Assembly (NCBI GenBank): GCA_025355505.1
Contig: JANXZM010000100.1
Location: forward strand, 62,001 to 126,000
Source of the DNA: Acidobacteriaceae bacterium
Lineage (GTDB): Bacteria > Acidobacteriota > Terriglobia > Terriglobales > Acidobacteriaceae
DNA: 64,000 bases
Direction of reading: 5' to 3'
Positions 8,717 to 16,074 of the stretch are shown piece after piece (the stretch's first letter is position 1; the number at the start of each line of letters is the position of its first letter). The notes below the pieces were generated by a model that saw only the letters and a list, made by a program, of their open reading frames with translations, ran no database searches and had not been told where the DNA came from. The translations under genes were made by a program, and so were the position numbers.

Positions 8717-9165
8717 TTGCAATGGAACGCGGAAAGCGAACGCCGCAGCGCACGGGGCGGGTGGCGATTGTTAGCACAATGAAAGAGGCGTTTGCCGGGG
8801 CGTGCGTGCTGGAGTTGATGCAAAGAGAAATGGACGTGGTTCAGTACACGGGGCAGGGCGATCCGTTCCGGATTGATTTTGGATATCGGGTGGGAAGCGC
8901 GGTGAAGATGTTCCATGCGGTATCGGTGGCGGCGAATGTGGATCAGGCTTTGGCGCTGGCATATCGTTACTCGCGGGTTGAGGCGGGGATGCGGAGGGAG
9001 CAACTGCAGGCTTCGTTGACGGCGGTGGTGGATCAGGAAATGGGGTTGCAGGAAGAGAAGACGCGGTTCGCGATTGGGATGCTGGAGCAGAGTTTAGTGC
9101 GAGTAAGGGCGGTGGGAGAGATGGCGGAGATAGCGGGCGAGGTGCGGCGGGAGTTGCGGGCGTGA
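8362..9165 (+). CDS. DUF3037 family protein (full length)
   Basis: The 267-residue protein starts MAEKRQLELYLLRFLPHALR, the beginning expected for DUF3037 proteins, and continues past the duplicated segment into a C-terminal half (RVAIVSTMKEAFAGACV..., FRIDFGYRVG...) with no LexA similarity. The family has no established biochemical role that I know of. The upstream HipA-like kinase and the DUF3037-LexA fusion point to one module. It is followed by a strong terminator at 9220. The ATG is preceded only by a weak purine-poor stretch, so translation may be low or coupled. Confidence 0.75.
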   Translation: MAEKRQLELYLLRFLPHALRDDFVTVGLLLLESDAGFAEVRFTRDLRMLQCVAPDVELEWFQMVEREIRGRLGSLRGREELMQLLSERFGTMIDVAPTKAVITDDPAKEMEVLTSMYLVAMERGKRTPQRTGRVAIVSTMKEAFAGACVLELMQREMDVVQYTGQGDPFRIDFGYRVGSAVKMFHAVSVAANVDQALALAYRYSRVEAGMRREQLQASLTAVVDQEMGLQEEKTRFAIGMLEQSLVRVRAVGEMAEIAGEVRRELRA

Positions 9166-9219
9166 GGGTTTGGACCGCGTCAGTCTGATTGCAGGGTAAT
9201 GTCTGGTGGGTAGTTAATG

Positions 9220-9252
9220 CGGCACGGCTAAAAAGCCGTGCCGTTTTGTTTT
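9220..9252 (+). terminator. Rho-independent terminator after the DUF3037 module
   Basis: A perfect 10-bp stem CGGCACGGCT / AGCCGTGCCG with an AAAA loop is followed directly by TTTTGTTTT. It closes the HipA/DUF3037 unit and separates it from the portal gene. Confidence 0.88.
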
Positions 9253-9265
9253 GGTGGAAAGATCC

Positions 9266-9296
9266 TTACCACAGAGGGCACAGAGGTGCACAGGGA
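9266..9296 (+). repeat. Dispersed 'ttaccacagagg' repeat
   Basis: Copy of the family reading ttaccacagagggcacagag. Related copies lie near 6454, 10722, 15755, 42889 and 61451, in both phage-type and host regions. Confidence 0.7.
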
Positions 9297-9351
9297 AAAT
9301 CCGGTTCAGATGCCGGGTTGACTAAGTGGGCGTTTCGATAGGTGCATGCCG

Positions 9352-9379
9352 TTCGCGGACAGGAGTGTCCGCGCCACAC
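9352..9379 (+). repeat. Palindromic repeat 'gcggacaggagtgtccgc'
   Basis: GCGGACA-GGAG-TGTCCGC forms a 7-bp stem and is followed by GCCACAC. Copies also lie inside the portal gene (9567) and inside moeA (52772). Confidence 0.75.
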
Positions 9380-9394
9380 TAGACGGGGAGATCA

Positions 9395-10690
9395 ATGAAT
9401 ATTCGAGAAAGAGTGCGCGGCGCGATGCGCCGGGTGGGAGAAGTGTCTTTGCGGGAATGGGTGTCCACAAATTTGTTTGCCGGGCGGGAAGGACGGCGGA
9501 CGGCGGGAGCGGGGTCGAACCTGGCTCCGTTCTCTTCGCCTGGATTTTCGCGGGCGGGCGGGGTCTCGCGAACAGGAGTGTCCGCGCCACACAATCTGGT
9601 GGTGAAGCCTACGCCGGCTAATCTGCGGCGGTTTGCGGAGACGCCGGTGGCGCGGCGGGCGATCAACGTAATAAAGGATCGGATTGTGGGGATGCGATGG
9701 CGCATCCAGCCGCGGCGCGGGCGGGCGCTGGAGCAGATTCCGGATGGAGCGCGCCGGATACAAGTGCTGACCGAAAATTTCGAGGCGCCGAATCCTGACG
9801 ATTCATTTCGCTCGCTGCTGGAGCAGGTGCTGGAGGATGTGATTGTCGGGGGATTTGGGGCAATCGAGCTCGACTTAGTCGAGGGGTGGAGCGCGGATTC
9901 TTTGGTCAAGCTACCTCTAGTGATGTGGCCGGTGGACGGGGCGACGATTCGGATCATAACGGATTGGGATGGGCGTCCCGACTCGCCTCGGTATGCGCAG
10001 GTGACGGGATTGTATGGGGCGGATGGACAGATCGTACTGAATGATGACGAGCTGAGTTACATCCGGCTGAATCCGCGGACGCACACGCCGTTTGGGCTGG
10101 GGCGGGTGGAGGTGGCGTTTGAAACGATCAATGCATTTTTGAGCGCGCACCGGTATGCGGGTCGGCTGGCTTCGAATTCGGTGGTGCAGTACGCGCTGTG
10201 GCTGCAGGGTCTGACGCCGGCACATCATGAGCGGCTGATCCGGTGGTGGCAGGACGAGATTGAGGGGACGGGGCGGGTGCCGATTATTTCGGCGGAGTCG
10301 AAGCCAGAGGTGCTCCGGTTTGGGGCGGGGACAGACGCGGATCTGCGGCTGGCGTGGCAGGAATTTCTGTTGCGGATCATCGCGGGTGCGTTCGATCTGC
10401 CGGCGCAGTTTCTGGGAGTCGAACGGGATGTGAACCGGTCGACGGCAGCGGAGATGAGTGAGTTGGCGTTCCGGTCAGCGATAGTTCCGACGGCTCGGCT
10501 GGTGGCTGAGTATCTGACGCGAGATGCGATTGCTAAAAAGCTCGGGTGGACGGACCTGGAGTTTGTATTTACCGACGTCGATGCGCAGGACGAAATGCAG
10601 CAGGCGCAGATCGACGAGATACTGCTGCGAAATGGAGTGGTCACGGTGAACGAAGTACGGCGAGCGCGAGGGATGGCCGAGATTCTCTGA
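9395..10690 (+). CDS. Phage portal protein
   Basis: The 431-residue protein starts at ATG after GGGGAGA. From about residue 70 it follows portal-type sequence: PTPANLRRFAETPVARRAINVIKDRI, then RWRIQP, and near the C-terminus FDLPAQFLGVERDVNRSTAAEMSE with FTDVDAQDEMQQAQIDE. Portals form the dodecameric ring at the capsid vertex through which DNA is packaged. The order terminase, portal, protease, capsid supports the call, although the cargo module intervenes here. The first 70 residues look low in conservation and contain an in-frame copy of a dispersed palindromic repeat (residues 58-66), so the N-terminus may be loosely constrained. Confidence 0.85.
   Translation: MNIRERVRGAMRRVGEVSLREWVSTNLFAGREGRRTAGAGSNLAPFSSPGFSRAGGVSRTGVSAPHNLVVKPTPANLRRFAETPVARRAINVIKDRIVGMRWRIQPRRGRALEQIPDGARRIQVLTENFEAPNPDDSFRSLLEQVLEDVIVGGFGAIELDLVEGWSADSLVKLPLVMWPVDGATIRIITDWDGRPDSPRYAQVTGLYGADGQIVLNDDELSYIRLNPRTHTPFGLGRVEVAFETINAFLSAHRYAGRLASNSVVQYALWLQGLTPAHHERLIRWWQDEIEGTGRVPIISAESKPEVLRFGAGTDADLRLAWQEFLLRIIAGAFDLPAQFLGVERDVNRSTAAEMSELAFRSAIVPTARLVAEYLTRDAIAKKLGWTDLEFVFTDVDAQDEMQQAQIDEILLRNGVVTVNEVRRARGMAEIL
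9567..9592 (+). repeat. Dispersed palindromic repeat inside portal coding sequence
   Basis: The sequence cgaacaggagtgtccgcgcc matches the element at 9352 with one change in the left arm. It is read in frame as part of RTGVSAPH. Confidence 0.75.
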
Positions 10691-10721
10691 TTGCGGAACT
10701 TAGATTGCCGACGCAAGAACC

Positions 10722-10760
10722 TTTACCACAGGGGACACGGAGTTACACAGGAAAGCACTA
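10722..10760 (+). repeat. Dispersed 'ttaccacagggg' repeat
   Basis: The sequence ttaccacaggggacacggag, followed by gcactaaggc, is a diverged member of the same family as 9266. It fills most of the gap between portal and the next gene. Confidence 0.65.
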
Positions 10761-10801
10761 AGGCAGACGGAGTAAGAGGCGAATATCTGAGGAGATAAAA
10801 G

Positions 10802-11365
10802 ATGGGATTGTCAGTGGAGTCGATGGCGATTGAGATGCCTACGGTACATGGTCATCCGAACCGGGCAGAATTCCGGGGAGTATTGACGATGGTCGACGTT
10901 GCGTCGGACAAGTCGCCGTCGGGCGCACGGGGACATCGAGTGCTGTTGACACGGCGGGCAGCGGAGGCGGCAATTCCGTCGCTGATGGGGATGGGGCTGG
11001 ATTACTCGCCGGCGCTTGACCGTCACGACGCGCGGCGAAAGATTGGGGTGATCACGCGAGCTGAGATAGTGGGGCGGGTGGTTGAAGTGGGTGGATTTTT
11101 GTATGCGCGGGATTTTCCGGAGATCGTGGCGGAGATCGGGAGGCCAGGGCGGACGGGTGTGCCGGTCTCCGCGGAAGCGGAAAGCGCGGACGGAAATGTG
11201 CGCGCTAACCGTGGGGGGCTTGGAATGTCGTACGAAATTACGGATGCGTTCGTGGAAGACATGAAGGCCAGCGTGTGGGTGCTGAACCGGGTGACGTTTA
11301 CGGGGGCAGCGGTGCTGCGACGGGATAAAGCGGCGTATTGCTCGACGTGGATCGAGCTGGGATAA
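10802..11365 (+). CDS. Putative prohead maturation protease
   Basis: The 187-residue protein starts at ATG after AGGAGAT. It sits exactly where head maturation proteases lie, between portal and scaffold/capsid. The sequence (EFRGVLTMVDVAS..., GMGLDYSPALDRHDARRKIGVI, VPVSAEAESADG) has a plausible HD pair near residue 79 and a Ser near 122, but I could not assign a catalytic triad with confidence. The call therefore rests mainly on position and size. A structural head protein is the alternative. Confidence 0.5.
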   Translation: MGLSVESMAIEMPTVHGHPNRAEFRGVLTMVDVASDKSPSGARGHRVLLTRRAAEAAIPSLMGMGLDYSPALDRHDARRKIGVITRAEIVGRVVEVGGFLYARDFPEIVAEIGRPGRTGVPVSAEAESADGNVRANRGGLGMSYEITDAFVEDMKASVWVLNRVTFTGAAVLRRDKAAYCSTWIELG

Positions 11366-11435
11366 GTGGTAGCAATCGGGCGCTGGGGTCTGCGTTACAA
11401 ATTGAAATGCACGGCAAACCAGGGAGGGAATACGA

Positions 11436-11867
11436 ATGAACGAAGAAATGGTGCAGCAGATGATGGCGGCGGCGGAGCGACTGGCGGCAGCCACGGAGAC
11501 ACTTGATCGCGTACTGGGAAAACTGGATGCGCAGCAGGAAATGCTGAATGCGAAAGTGGACCGGATCGTGGCGGCGGTCGAGGAAAGCGTTAGCCAAAAA
11601 ACAGAGCGGCGCCAGGCGGAAGGAACTGGAACCGGCTTTGAGCAGCGCGTTGTGCAACTGGAGAAGTCAAATGCAGATCTGAAAGCACAGGCATCGCGAA
11701 TGGTCCGGAAGACGCTGTCACCGGTGGTGTCGGCGCTGATCGGAAAACACGAGATTGAAGGCGAACGGCTGGATCCGGCGATGCTTAATAAGACGCTTGC
11801 GGCACTAAGCGTGGAGCAGCGGATTGCGGTAAAAGCGGAGTTGGCGCGGGCGGGGATGATCGAGTAA
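11436..11867 (+). CDS. Coiled-coil protein, putative scaffolding protein
   Basis: The 143-residue protein has a strong GGGAGGGA ribosome binding site. Its first 100 residues are a heptad-rich helix (MMAAAERLAAATETLDRVLGK, QRVVQLEKSNADLKAQ). A small C-terminal helical domain ends QRIAVKAELARAGMIE. Small coiled-coil proteins directly before the major capsid gene are typically scaffolds that guide prohead assembly. It is followed by a terminator, giving the capsid gene its own unit. Confidence 0.5.
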   Translation: MNEEMVQQMMAAAERLAAATETLDRVLGKLDAQQEMLNAKVDRIVAAVEESVSQKTERRQAEGTGTGFEQRVVQLEKSNADLKAQASRMVRKTLSPVVSALIGKHEIEGERLDPAMLNKTLAALSVEQRIAVKAELARAGMIE

Positions 11868-11913
11868 GTCTGGGTTGGTTGTTAGTTGTTGGGATTTGGG
11901 GATTTGATCGATG

Positions 11914-11945
11914 GGGCGCGAGTCAGATCGCGTCCTTTTTCTTTT
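11914..11945 (+). terminator. Rho-independent terminator after scaffold-like gene
   Basis: The stem GGGCGCGA / TCGCGTCC has a 6-base loop and one G-T pair, and is followed by TTTTTCTTTT. It lies between the scaffold-like gene and the major capsid gene. Confidence 0.75.
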
Positions 11946-11957
11946 GGGTGGATAAAA

Positions 11958-11997
11958 CCCACTTATCGCAAAGTACGCGATGAGTGGGGCACCCGGC
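11958..11997 (+). repeat. Hairpin repeat 'cccact..gagtgggg', copy 1
   Basis: Arms CCCACTTATCGC and GCGATGAGTGGG are separated by aaagtac and followed by GCACCCGGC. A second copy precedes the connector gene at 13014. Both lie within about 70 bases upstream of a head gene start. Confidence 0.8.
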
Positions 11998-12023
11998 AGT
12001 AACAACTCAATTGAGGAGAAAAC

Positions 12024-12995
12024 ATGAAAACGAATTTTCTGGATTTGCATGCAGCAGCGGACTTTCTGGGGCCGGGCGCGGTCGAGGTAAATCGGTATCA
12101 AACTGAGATCACGGACATTGTGAGGCGGCGCGGAGTGTTCGGGCAACGGATGAAGCAGATGCCGGCCACGGGGCATCCCTCGCGGTTTTTCGAGGAAACG
12201 GCGATTGCTTCGCCCACAGCGGCGCAGGCGTTCGTCGATCCGCGGAACATTACGCCGATACTGCAAGCGCCGACGCGAGTGGAGCGCAGCGTTCCGCTGA
12301 AGGCTCTGGTCTCGCAGATCAACTACAACCTGTTTGACATGGAGGTGGGGACACAGCAGAGCCAGTTCGCGTATCTGCAAGCCAAGGACCTGGCAGATGC
12401 TGTGGACGGAATTTTGCGGACGCACGACGTGGCGTTGTGGAACGGCAACGACACTTCGCTGAGCACGCCGACGACGGCGCAGTATTTCGGCGCCATCGGA
12501 CAGATCGAAGCCGGAGGCAACAGCACCACCATCGCAACCACGGCCAGCATCGTCGACGGACTGAAGAGCACCATCGCGCAGATGGTCTCAAGTTCGTCGT
12601 ACGAGGTAAGGCCGACGGCAATCTATGCGAATCCGGTGCTGCTGGACCTCATTGACCGCGAGATGAAGGCGGAGTTCAACGTGATCCTCTCGACGGCGCA
12701 GATCACAGGGGGGCTGACCGTGAAAACGTTGAGCACGCAAGCCGGCGAGTTGCCGCTGATTCCGGAGTGGGCTCTTCCCTATACGGGCACACCGGGAAGC
12801 GGCACGGCGGTGCTGCCGGCGTACATCGTGAGCGAGGACATGATCGAGTACCACTGGCTGACGGACCCAAATCCACGAGTCTTCAGACTGGGACTGCCGA
12901 ACTCGCTGATCACGGAAAGCGTGGTGGTGAAGTTTGGCGGCGTGGTGGTGAAGGGCGCGTCCTATGCGCACTACGAAGTAAAAGTGAACCGGTAG
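12024..12995 (+). CDS. Major capsid protein
   Basis: The 323-residue protein starts at ATG after TTGAGGAG. Features fit an HK97-fold capsid protein: an N-terminal arm (VNRYQTEITDIVRRRGVFGQRM), then a body with RNITPILQAPTRVERSVPLKALVSQ, a long stretch around DAVDGILRTHDVALWNGND, and a C-terminal beta-rich domain (MIEYHWLTDPNPRVFRLGLPNSL). It lacks the long N-terminal delta domain of HK97, in line with a separate scaffold gene upstream. Position and length support the call; there is no single diagnostic motif. Confidence 0.75.
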   Translation: MKTNFLDLHAAADFLGPGAVEVNRYQTEITDIVRRRGVFGQRMKQMPATGHPSRFFEETAIASPTAAQAFVDPRNITPILQAPTRVERSVPLKALVSQINYNLFDMEVGTQQSQFAYLQAKDLADAVDGILRTHDVALWNGNDTSLSTPTTAQYFGAIGQIEAGGNSTTIATTASIVDGLKSTIAQMVSSSSYEVRPTAIYANPVLLDLIDREMKAEFNVILSTAQITGGLTVKTLSTQAGELPLIPEWALPYTGTPGSGTAVLPAYIVSEDMIEYHWLTDPNPRVFRLGLPNSLITESVVVKFGGVVVKGASYAHYEVKVNR

Positions 12996-13013
12996 TCGAA
13001 CGCTGGGGGAATT

Positions 13014-13055
13014 CCCACTCATTTGCAAAAGACGCGAATGAGTGGGGCACCCGGC
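13014..13055 (+). repeat. Hairpin repeat 'cccact..gagtgggg', copy 2
   Basis: CCCACTCATTTGC / GCGAATGAGTGGG with a short loop, then GCACCCGGC, matches the element at 11958. The ATG at 13023 lies inside this element and is therefore not the start of the next gene. Confidence 0.8.
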
Positions 13056-13082
13056 TACCAGCTTGAGGACAGGAAACCCATC

Positions 13083-13712
13083 ATGAATTATTTGCAACCA
13101 TCGGAATATGAAGCGTATGGGCTGGAAACGACAACTGGTCTGTCGTGGGTGACGGCGGCGTCGGCAATTGTAGATGCGCATTGCCGAAGGGTGACGCTGG
13201 CGGTCGCTCAGTACACGGAGCGGTTGCGAACGGAAAACGGACAAAGGCCGGTGCGGCTTACGTTTCTGCCGCTGTCGGCGGTGGCGCCGGCAACGTCGCC
13301 GATTGTTTCGGCGCGGGCTCGGTATGCGACGCCGCGGCGGGGGGAGTTGGTGCACGAGGCGATGGTGTGGGACGCGGCACTCGCGTTCGGAATTCCGGGA
13401 ACGTGGGTGAACTTGAATGTGGCGGACCTGGATGTGTTTCTGGAAACAGGAGAGGTTACGCTTCCGGTGAATGTGCTGGGGTGGGCGTTCACCGAGTTGG
13501 AGATTGCGTATACGGCGGGGCTTAATCCGTTTCCTGACGCGGTAAAGGTGGCGTGCGCGCAATTGGTAAAGAACGCGCAGGCGACTCCGGCGCTGAATGT
13601 GAAAAGGAATGTGCTCCCCGACAGGATGCAACTGATGTACTTCTCCGACTCGCTGCTGGATGAAACGGTGCAAGCGCTGCTGGCGCCCTATGTGGCGCAG
13701 AAAGTTGGATGA
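13083..13712 (+). CDS. Head-tail connector-like protein
   Basis: I chose the ATG at 13083, preceded by TTGAGGACAGGA, over an in-frame ATG at 13023 that lies in a repeat hairpin. The 209-residue protein begins MNYLQPSEYEAYGLETTTG and has an alternating helix/strand pattern. The segment ELEIAYTAGLNPFPDAVKVACAQLVKNAQ resembles adaptor proteins that dock under the portal (gp6/gp15-like). It follows the capsid gene and overlaps the next gene by four bases (ATGA), so the two are translationally coupled. The assignment is inferred from position and fold-like pattern. Confidence 0.5.
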   Translation: MNYLQPSEYEAYGLETTTGLSWVTAASAIVDAHCRRVTLAVAQYTERLRTENGQRPVRLTFLPLSAVAPATSPIVSARARYATPRRGELVHEAMVWDAALAFGIPGTWVNLNVADLDVFLETGEVTLPVNVLGWAFTELEIAYTAGLNPFPDAVKVACAQLVKNAQATPALNVKRNVLPDRMQLMYFSDSLLDETVQALLAPYVAQKVG

Positions 13713-14119
13713 CGATGACCGGGATTACTGGAGCAGCGGCAGCAAGAACAGCGGATGCGATGTTACGAACTATGGGCGGCGAGGCAGTGATACTGCTGTT
13801 TGCGGCTGCGGGGATGCCGGCCGATGCCGTGGCGGCACTGGGATTGGTGGATCCGGGAGTAGAGCAGGCGACGATAGCGCCGGTGATTGTCCGGGAACTA
13901 ACCACGGGAAAAACCGGTCCGCGGCGGCGAATCGAGTTCCTGGCTGGTTACTCAGCGATGGCGGAGCAAGTAAGTCAGCGGAATGTGGCTTCGGCGGAGG
14001 TGTTGTTCGAAACGGCGCTGGGTTTGGTGTACTGCGGAGAAGTGTTCCACATTCAGGGGTTTGTGGTGGAGCGGCTTGCGGGAGTGGCGTATCTGTACCG
14101 GGTAACGGCGGTGTCTTAG
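13709..14119 (+). CDS. Head-closure/tail-joining-like protein
   Basis: The 136-residue protein overlaps the upstream gene by ATGA. After an Ala-rich helix it becomes beta-rich (EAVILLFAAAGMP..., TIAPVIVRELTTGKTGPRRRIEFLAGYSAM, VFHIQGFVVERLAGVAYLYRVTAV). This is the composition of small head-completion or stopper proteins found between adaptor and tail terminator genes. No motif proves it. The stop is TAG, which matters for reading the in-frame TAG at 16057: TAG is used as a real stop in this cluster. Confidence 0.45.
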   Translation: MTMTGITGAAAARTADAMLRTMGGEAVILLFAAAGMPADAVAALGLVDPGVEQATIAPVIVRELTTGKTGPRRRIEFLAGYSAMAEQVSQRNVASAEVLFETALGLVYCGEVFHIQGFVVERLAGVAYLYRVTAVS

Positions 14120-14207
14120 CAGCTCTTAGTCGTTGGTTTGTAGTTATTAATGTGTAATCGTTGTAATTTCCACTTACAACGACATATGACGGACTCACAG
14201 GAGAAAT

Positions 14208-14726
14208 ATGCAGGCAGCGAAAGACAGTTTTTATATGGCGCTGCGGGAGCGGCTGGCGGCGTTGAATCCGGCGCGAACGATGGTGATCGACGGAGTCACG
14301 GTGCCGGCAATCGTGGTCCGCGAAAACATGGAACCGCGGTTTGGGGAAGCGCAGCCGGGAGCGTTTTACGTGGACTTTGGCGAGATCCTGATTGCGGAGA
14401 GCACGCGTCCGATGCTGGGGCTCGATTGCCACATCTGGTATGCGAGCGAGGGCAGCGGCGGAACGGGAGTGGATCGAGGGCGGGTGCTGGCGGAGATGGA
14501 TGTGGAGTTGCTAAGAATCTGCGCTCCGCCGCATGCTGAAATGCGCGACTACAGCCAGAGTCCGAGCGCCGGCTTGGGGTCGGGAATTTTCTGGACGGTG
14601 CCGGAGATGGGGACCGCGCCGGGAGATATCCCGATTGAGAAACAGCAGTGGAGTGCTGGCACAGCCCGGGTGGAACGGTACGCGCAACTGAGAGTTTATT
14701 TCTTTTTGCCCGAGGTGGAAGCGTGA
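14208..14726 (+). CDS. Tail-terminator-like protein
   Basis: The 172-residue protein has an AGGAG site seven bases before the ATG. It starts with a helix (AAKDSFYMALRERLAALNPARTM) and continues as a mixed beta protein (AFYVDFGEILIAESTRPMLGLDCHIWYAS) with a helix around VLAEMDVELLRI. Tail terminators have this helix-then-sheet layout and lie at this place in the gene order. Its end overlaps the next start (GTGA). Function is assigned by context only. Confidence 0.4.
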   Translation: MQAAKDSFYMALRERLAALNPARTMVIDGVTVPAIVVRENMEPRFGEAQPGAFYVDFGEILIAESTRPMLGLDCHIWYASEGSGGTGVDRGRVLAEMDVELLRICAPPHAEMRDYSQSPSAGLGSGIFWTVPEMGTAPGDIPIEKQQWSAGTARVERYAQLRVYFFLPEVEA

Positions 14727-15700
14727 GGCGGGCGGGATTGCGGCCAGTCACACGGCAGACGCGCGCTTATTTCGCGCCGGTGAATAGAGTGAGCGGGCCT
14801 ACGGCGATTTTTGATCCATCGAAAGACAGCGGCTTCGAGTTGGATGCTGCACCGGCGCCGTGGATTGACCTGGGATGGATTGAAAACTTTCAGCGCACAA
14901 GCACATCGCGGATCGAGGCTTTGGTCGGCGGAACAGCGGGCGCGGTGTTGGGGCAAGCCCGGCACGCTTTGGGAGCGCGAGTTGATTTCGAATTCCGCGA
15001 CTGGGGAAAGTTGCAGATGGCTTTGGCGGGAGGCGCAGAGCACATGAATGTGCTGGCAACGGATCCGAGCGCGTCGCGAGCAGGATCAGGCGGAATTCCG
15101 TTGGCGGCGGCGCCTCTGCTGGCAGGTTCAACCGCTGAGGAACTGGTGTTGGGAGCAGGCGGCATCGCGGGATTCCATCCTGGCGACCTGGTGGCGTGCG
15201 ACGTGGATTATGCGCAGCAAGTTGGGTACGTGGGCAGCGGAATCGTGGCCGCGTATGTGAAGAATCCAGTGGATGTGCGGCGAAACGCCGACTATGTAAA
15301 ACGGGTAACGTTTAATGTAGGCCGAGTCGCGCAAGTGACGCAGACGTCGTTGCTGTTGACGCAGGCATTACCGGGAGGAGCGCCGGCGGCTGGGGCGGCG
15401 GTGCAGAAGGTGATGGTTTTTGTCGACCGCGAAGGCGGCGCGTTCCTGCAACAGTGGTCGGGATTATTCGTAGCGGAAGAGGAATCTGGCGGGCGCGTGT
15501 GTTTCTACTATCCGGGTTTGAGTCCGTGCACGGTAAAGGCGGAATGGGAACGGGAAAGCCTGATCGAGATTCAAAAACCGATCGGAGCGTTGGCGTTGCG
15601 GGCGTCGTTTACGGCGCTGCCTACCCTGGACGGCAATGATGGAGCGGTGGTGCTGTGTTACCGGAGTTACTTCCCGGCTAGTGGCGCGGCAGTTTACTAG
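14723..15700 (+). CDS. Putative major tail (tube) protein
   Basis: The GTG at 14723, which overlaps the upstream stop, is preferred to the ATG at 14648 because the latter would give 78 bases of overlap. The 325-residue product is beta-rich with Gly-rich loops (FAPVNRVSGPTAIFDPSKDSG, PWIDLGWIENFQRTSTSRIEALVGG, GARVDFEFRDWGKLQMALAGG) and has a regular domain structure. Its position after the terminator-like gene and before the tail hub fits a tube protein. It ends with TAG. A baseplate protein is the alternative. Confidence 0.5.
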   Translation: MRRAGLRPVTRQTRAYFAPVNRVSGPTAIFDPSKDSGFELDAAPAPWIDLGWIENFQRTSTSRIEALVGGTAGAVLGQARHALGARVDFEFRDWGKLQMALAGGAEHMNVLATDPSASRAGSGGIPLAAAPLLAGSTAEELVLGAGGIAGFHPGDLVACDVDYAQQVGYVGSGIVAAYVKNPVDVRRNADYVKRVTFNVGRVAQVTQTSLLLTQALPGGAPAAGAAVQKVMVFVDREGGAFLQQWSGLFVAEEESGGRVCFYYPGLSPCTVKAEWERESLIEIQKPIGALALRASFTALPTLDGNDGAVVLCYRSYFPASGAAVY

Positions 15701-15754
15701 TGCCACGACCAAGTGATGAGTTCTCCGGCACTCCCGCAGAAAGAGCTAGAGCTT

Positions 15755-15787
15755 TTACCACAGAGGACACAGAGAAACACAGGGGAC
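15755..15787 (+). repeat. Dispersed 'ttaccacagagg' repeat
   Basis: The sequence ttaccacagaggacacagag, followed by aaacacagggg, is the best-preserved copy of the family in the window. It lies 20 bases before the start of the tail hub gene. Confidence 0.8.
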
Positions 15788-15807
15788 TACGGGGTTTCCG
15801 ATAAGCC

Positions 15808-16059
15808 ATGAAATTACTGATTGACAATCTTGACAGTCGCGGGGCGCAGGACTGCACGGCATTGGTGGATTCTAGTAAAAGTCCGAGCGTGGTGCGAAAG
15901 CTAAACAGCCCGGCTGAATTGAAAATGAGTCTGGTAGCTGGAGGGGGAAGTTTTGTGGTGCCGGTGATTGGGGCTCGAGTTACGCTAACTTTCAGCAACG
16001 GCAACGACCTGTTCACCGGTTACGTGGTTCAGACGCCGACATATCAGTATCTGGGCTAG
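15808..16059 (+). CDS. N-terminal fragment of tail hub/tail protein (amber-interrupted)
   Basis: These 83 residues (MKLLIDNLDSRGAQDC..., VTLTFSNGNDLFTGYVVQTPTYQYLG) look like the first domain of a baseplate hub protein, not a complete small protein. The frame continues without any other stop through 16060-16074 into the following 692-residue ORF, and the single TAG at 16057-16059 is the only interruption. The joined product would be 781 residues plus one residue at the amber codon. CAG (Gln) to TAG is a one-base change. Confidence 0.65.
   Translation: MKLLIDNLDSRGAQDCTALVDSSKSPSVVRKLNSPAELKMSLVAGGGSFVVPVIGARVTLTFSNGNDLFTGYVVQTPTYQYLG
16057..16059 (+). other. In-frame amber codon interrupting the tail hub gene
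   Basis: The codon context is CTG GGC TAG GCA GAT AGC, with the same frame open on both sides for hundreds of codons. Other genes in the cluster (stops at 12995, 14119, 15700) end in TAG, which argues against global reassignment of TAG. Confidence 0.85.
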
Positions 16060-16074
16060 GCAGATAGCGGGTTA

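Noticed and set aside
13023-13082. Upstream start (ATG 13023) for the connector gene
   Set aside because: It lies inside a dispersed hairpin; ATG 13083 has a good ribosome binding site.
12588-13673. 361-codon open frame on the - strand
   Set aside because: It spans the capsid end, a hairpin repeat and the connector gene in antisense; His/Arg-rich shadow composition.
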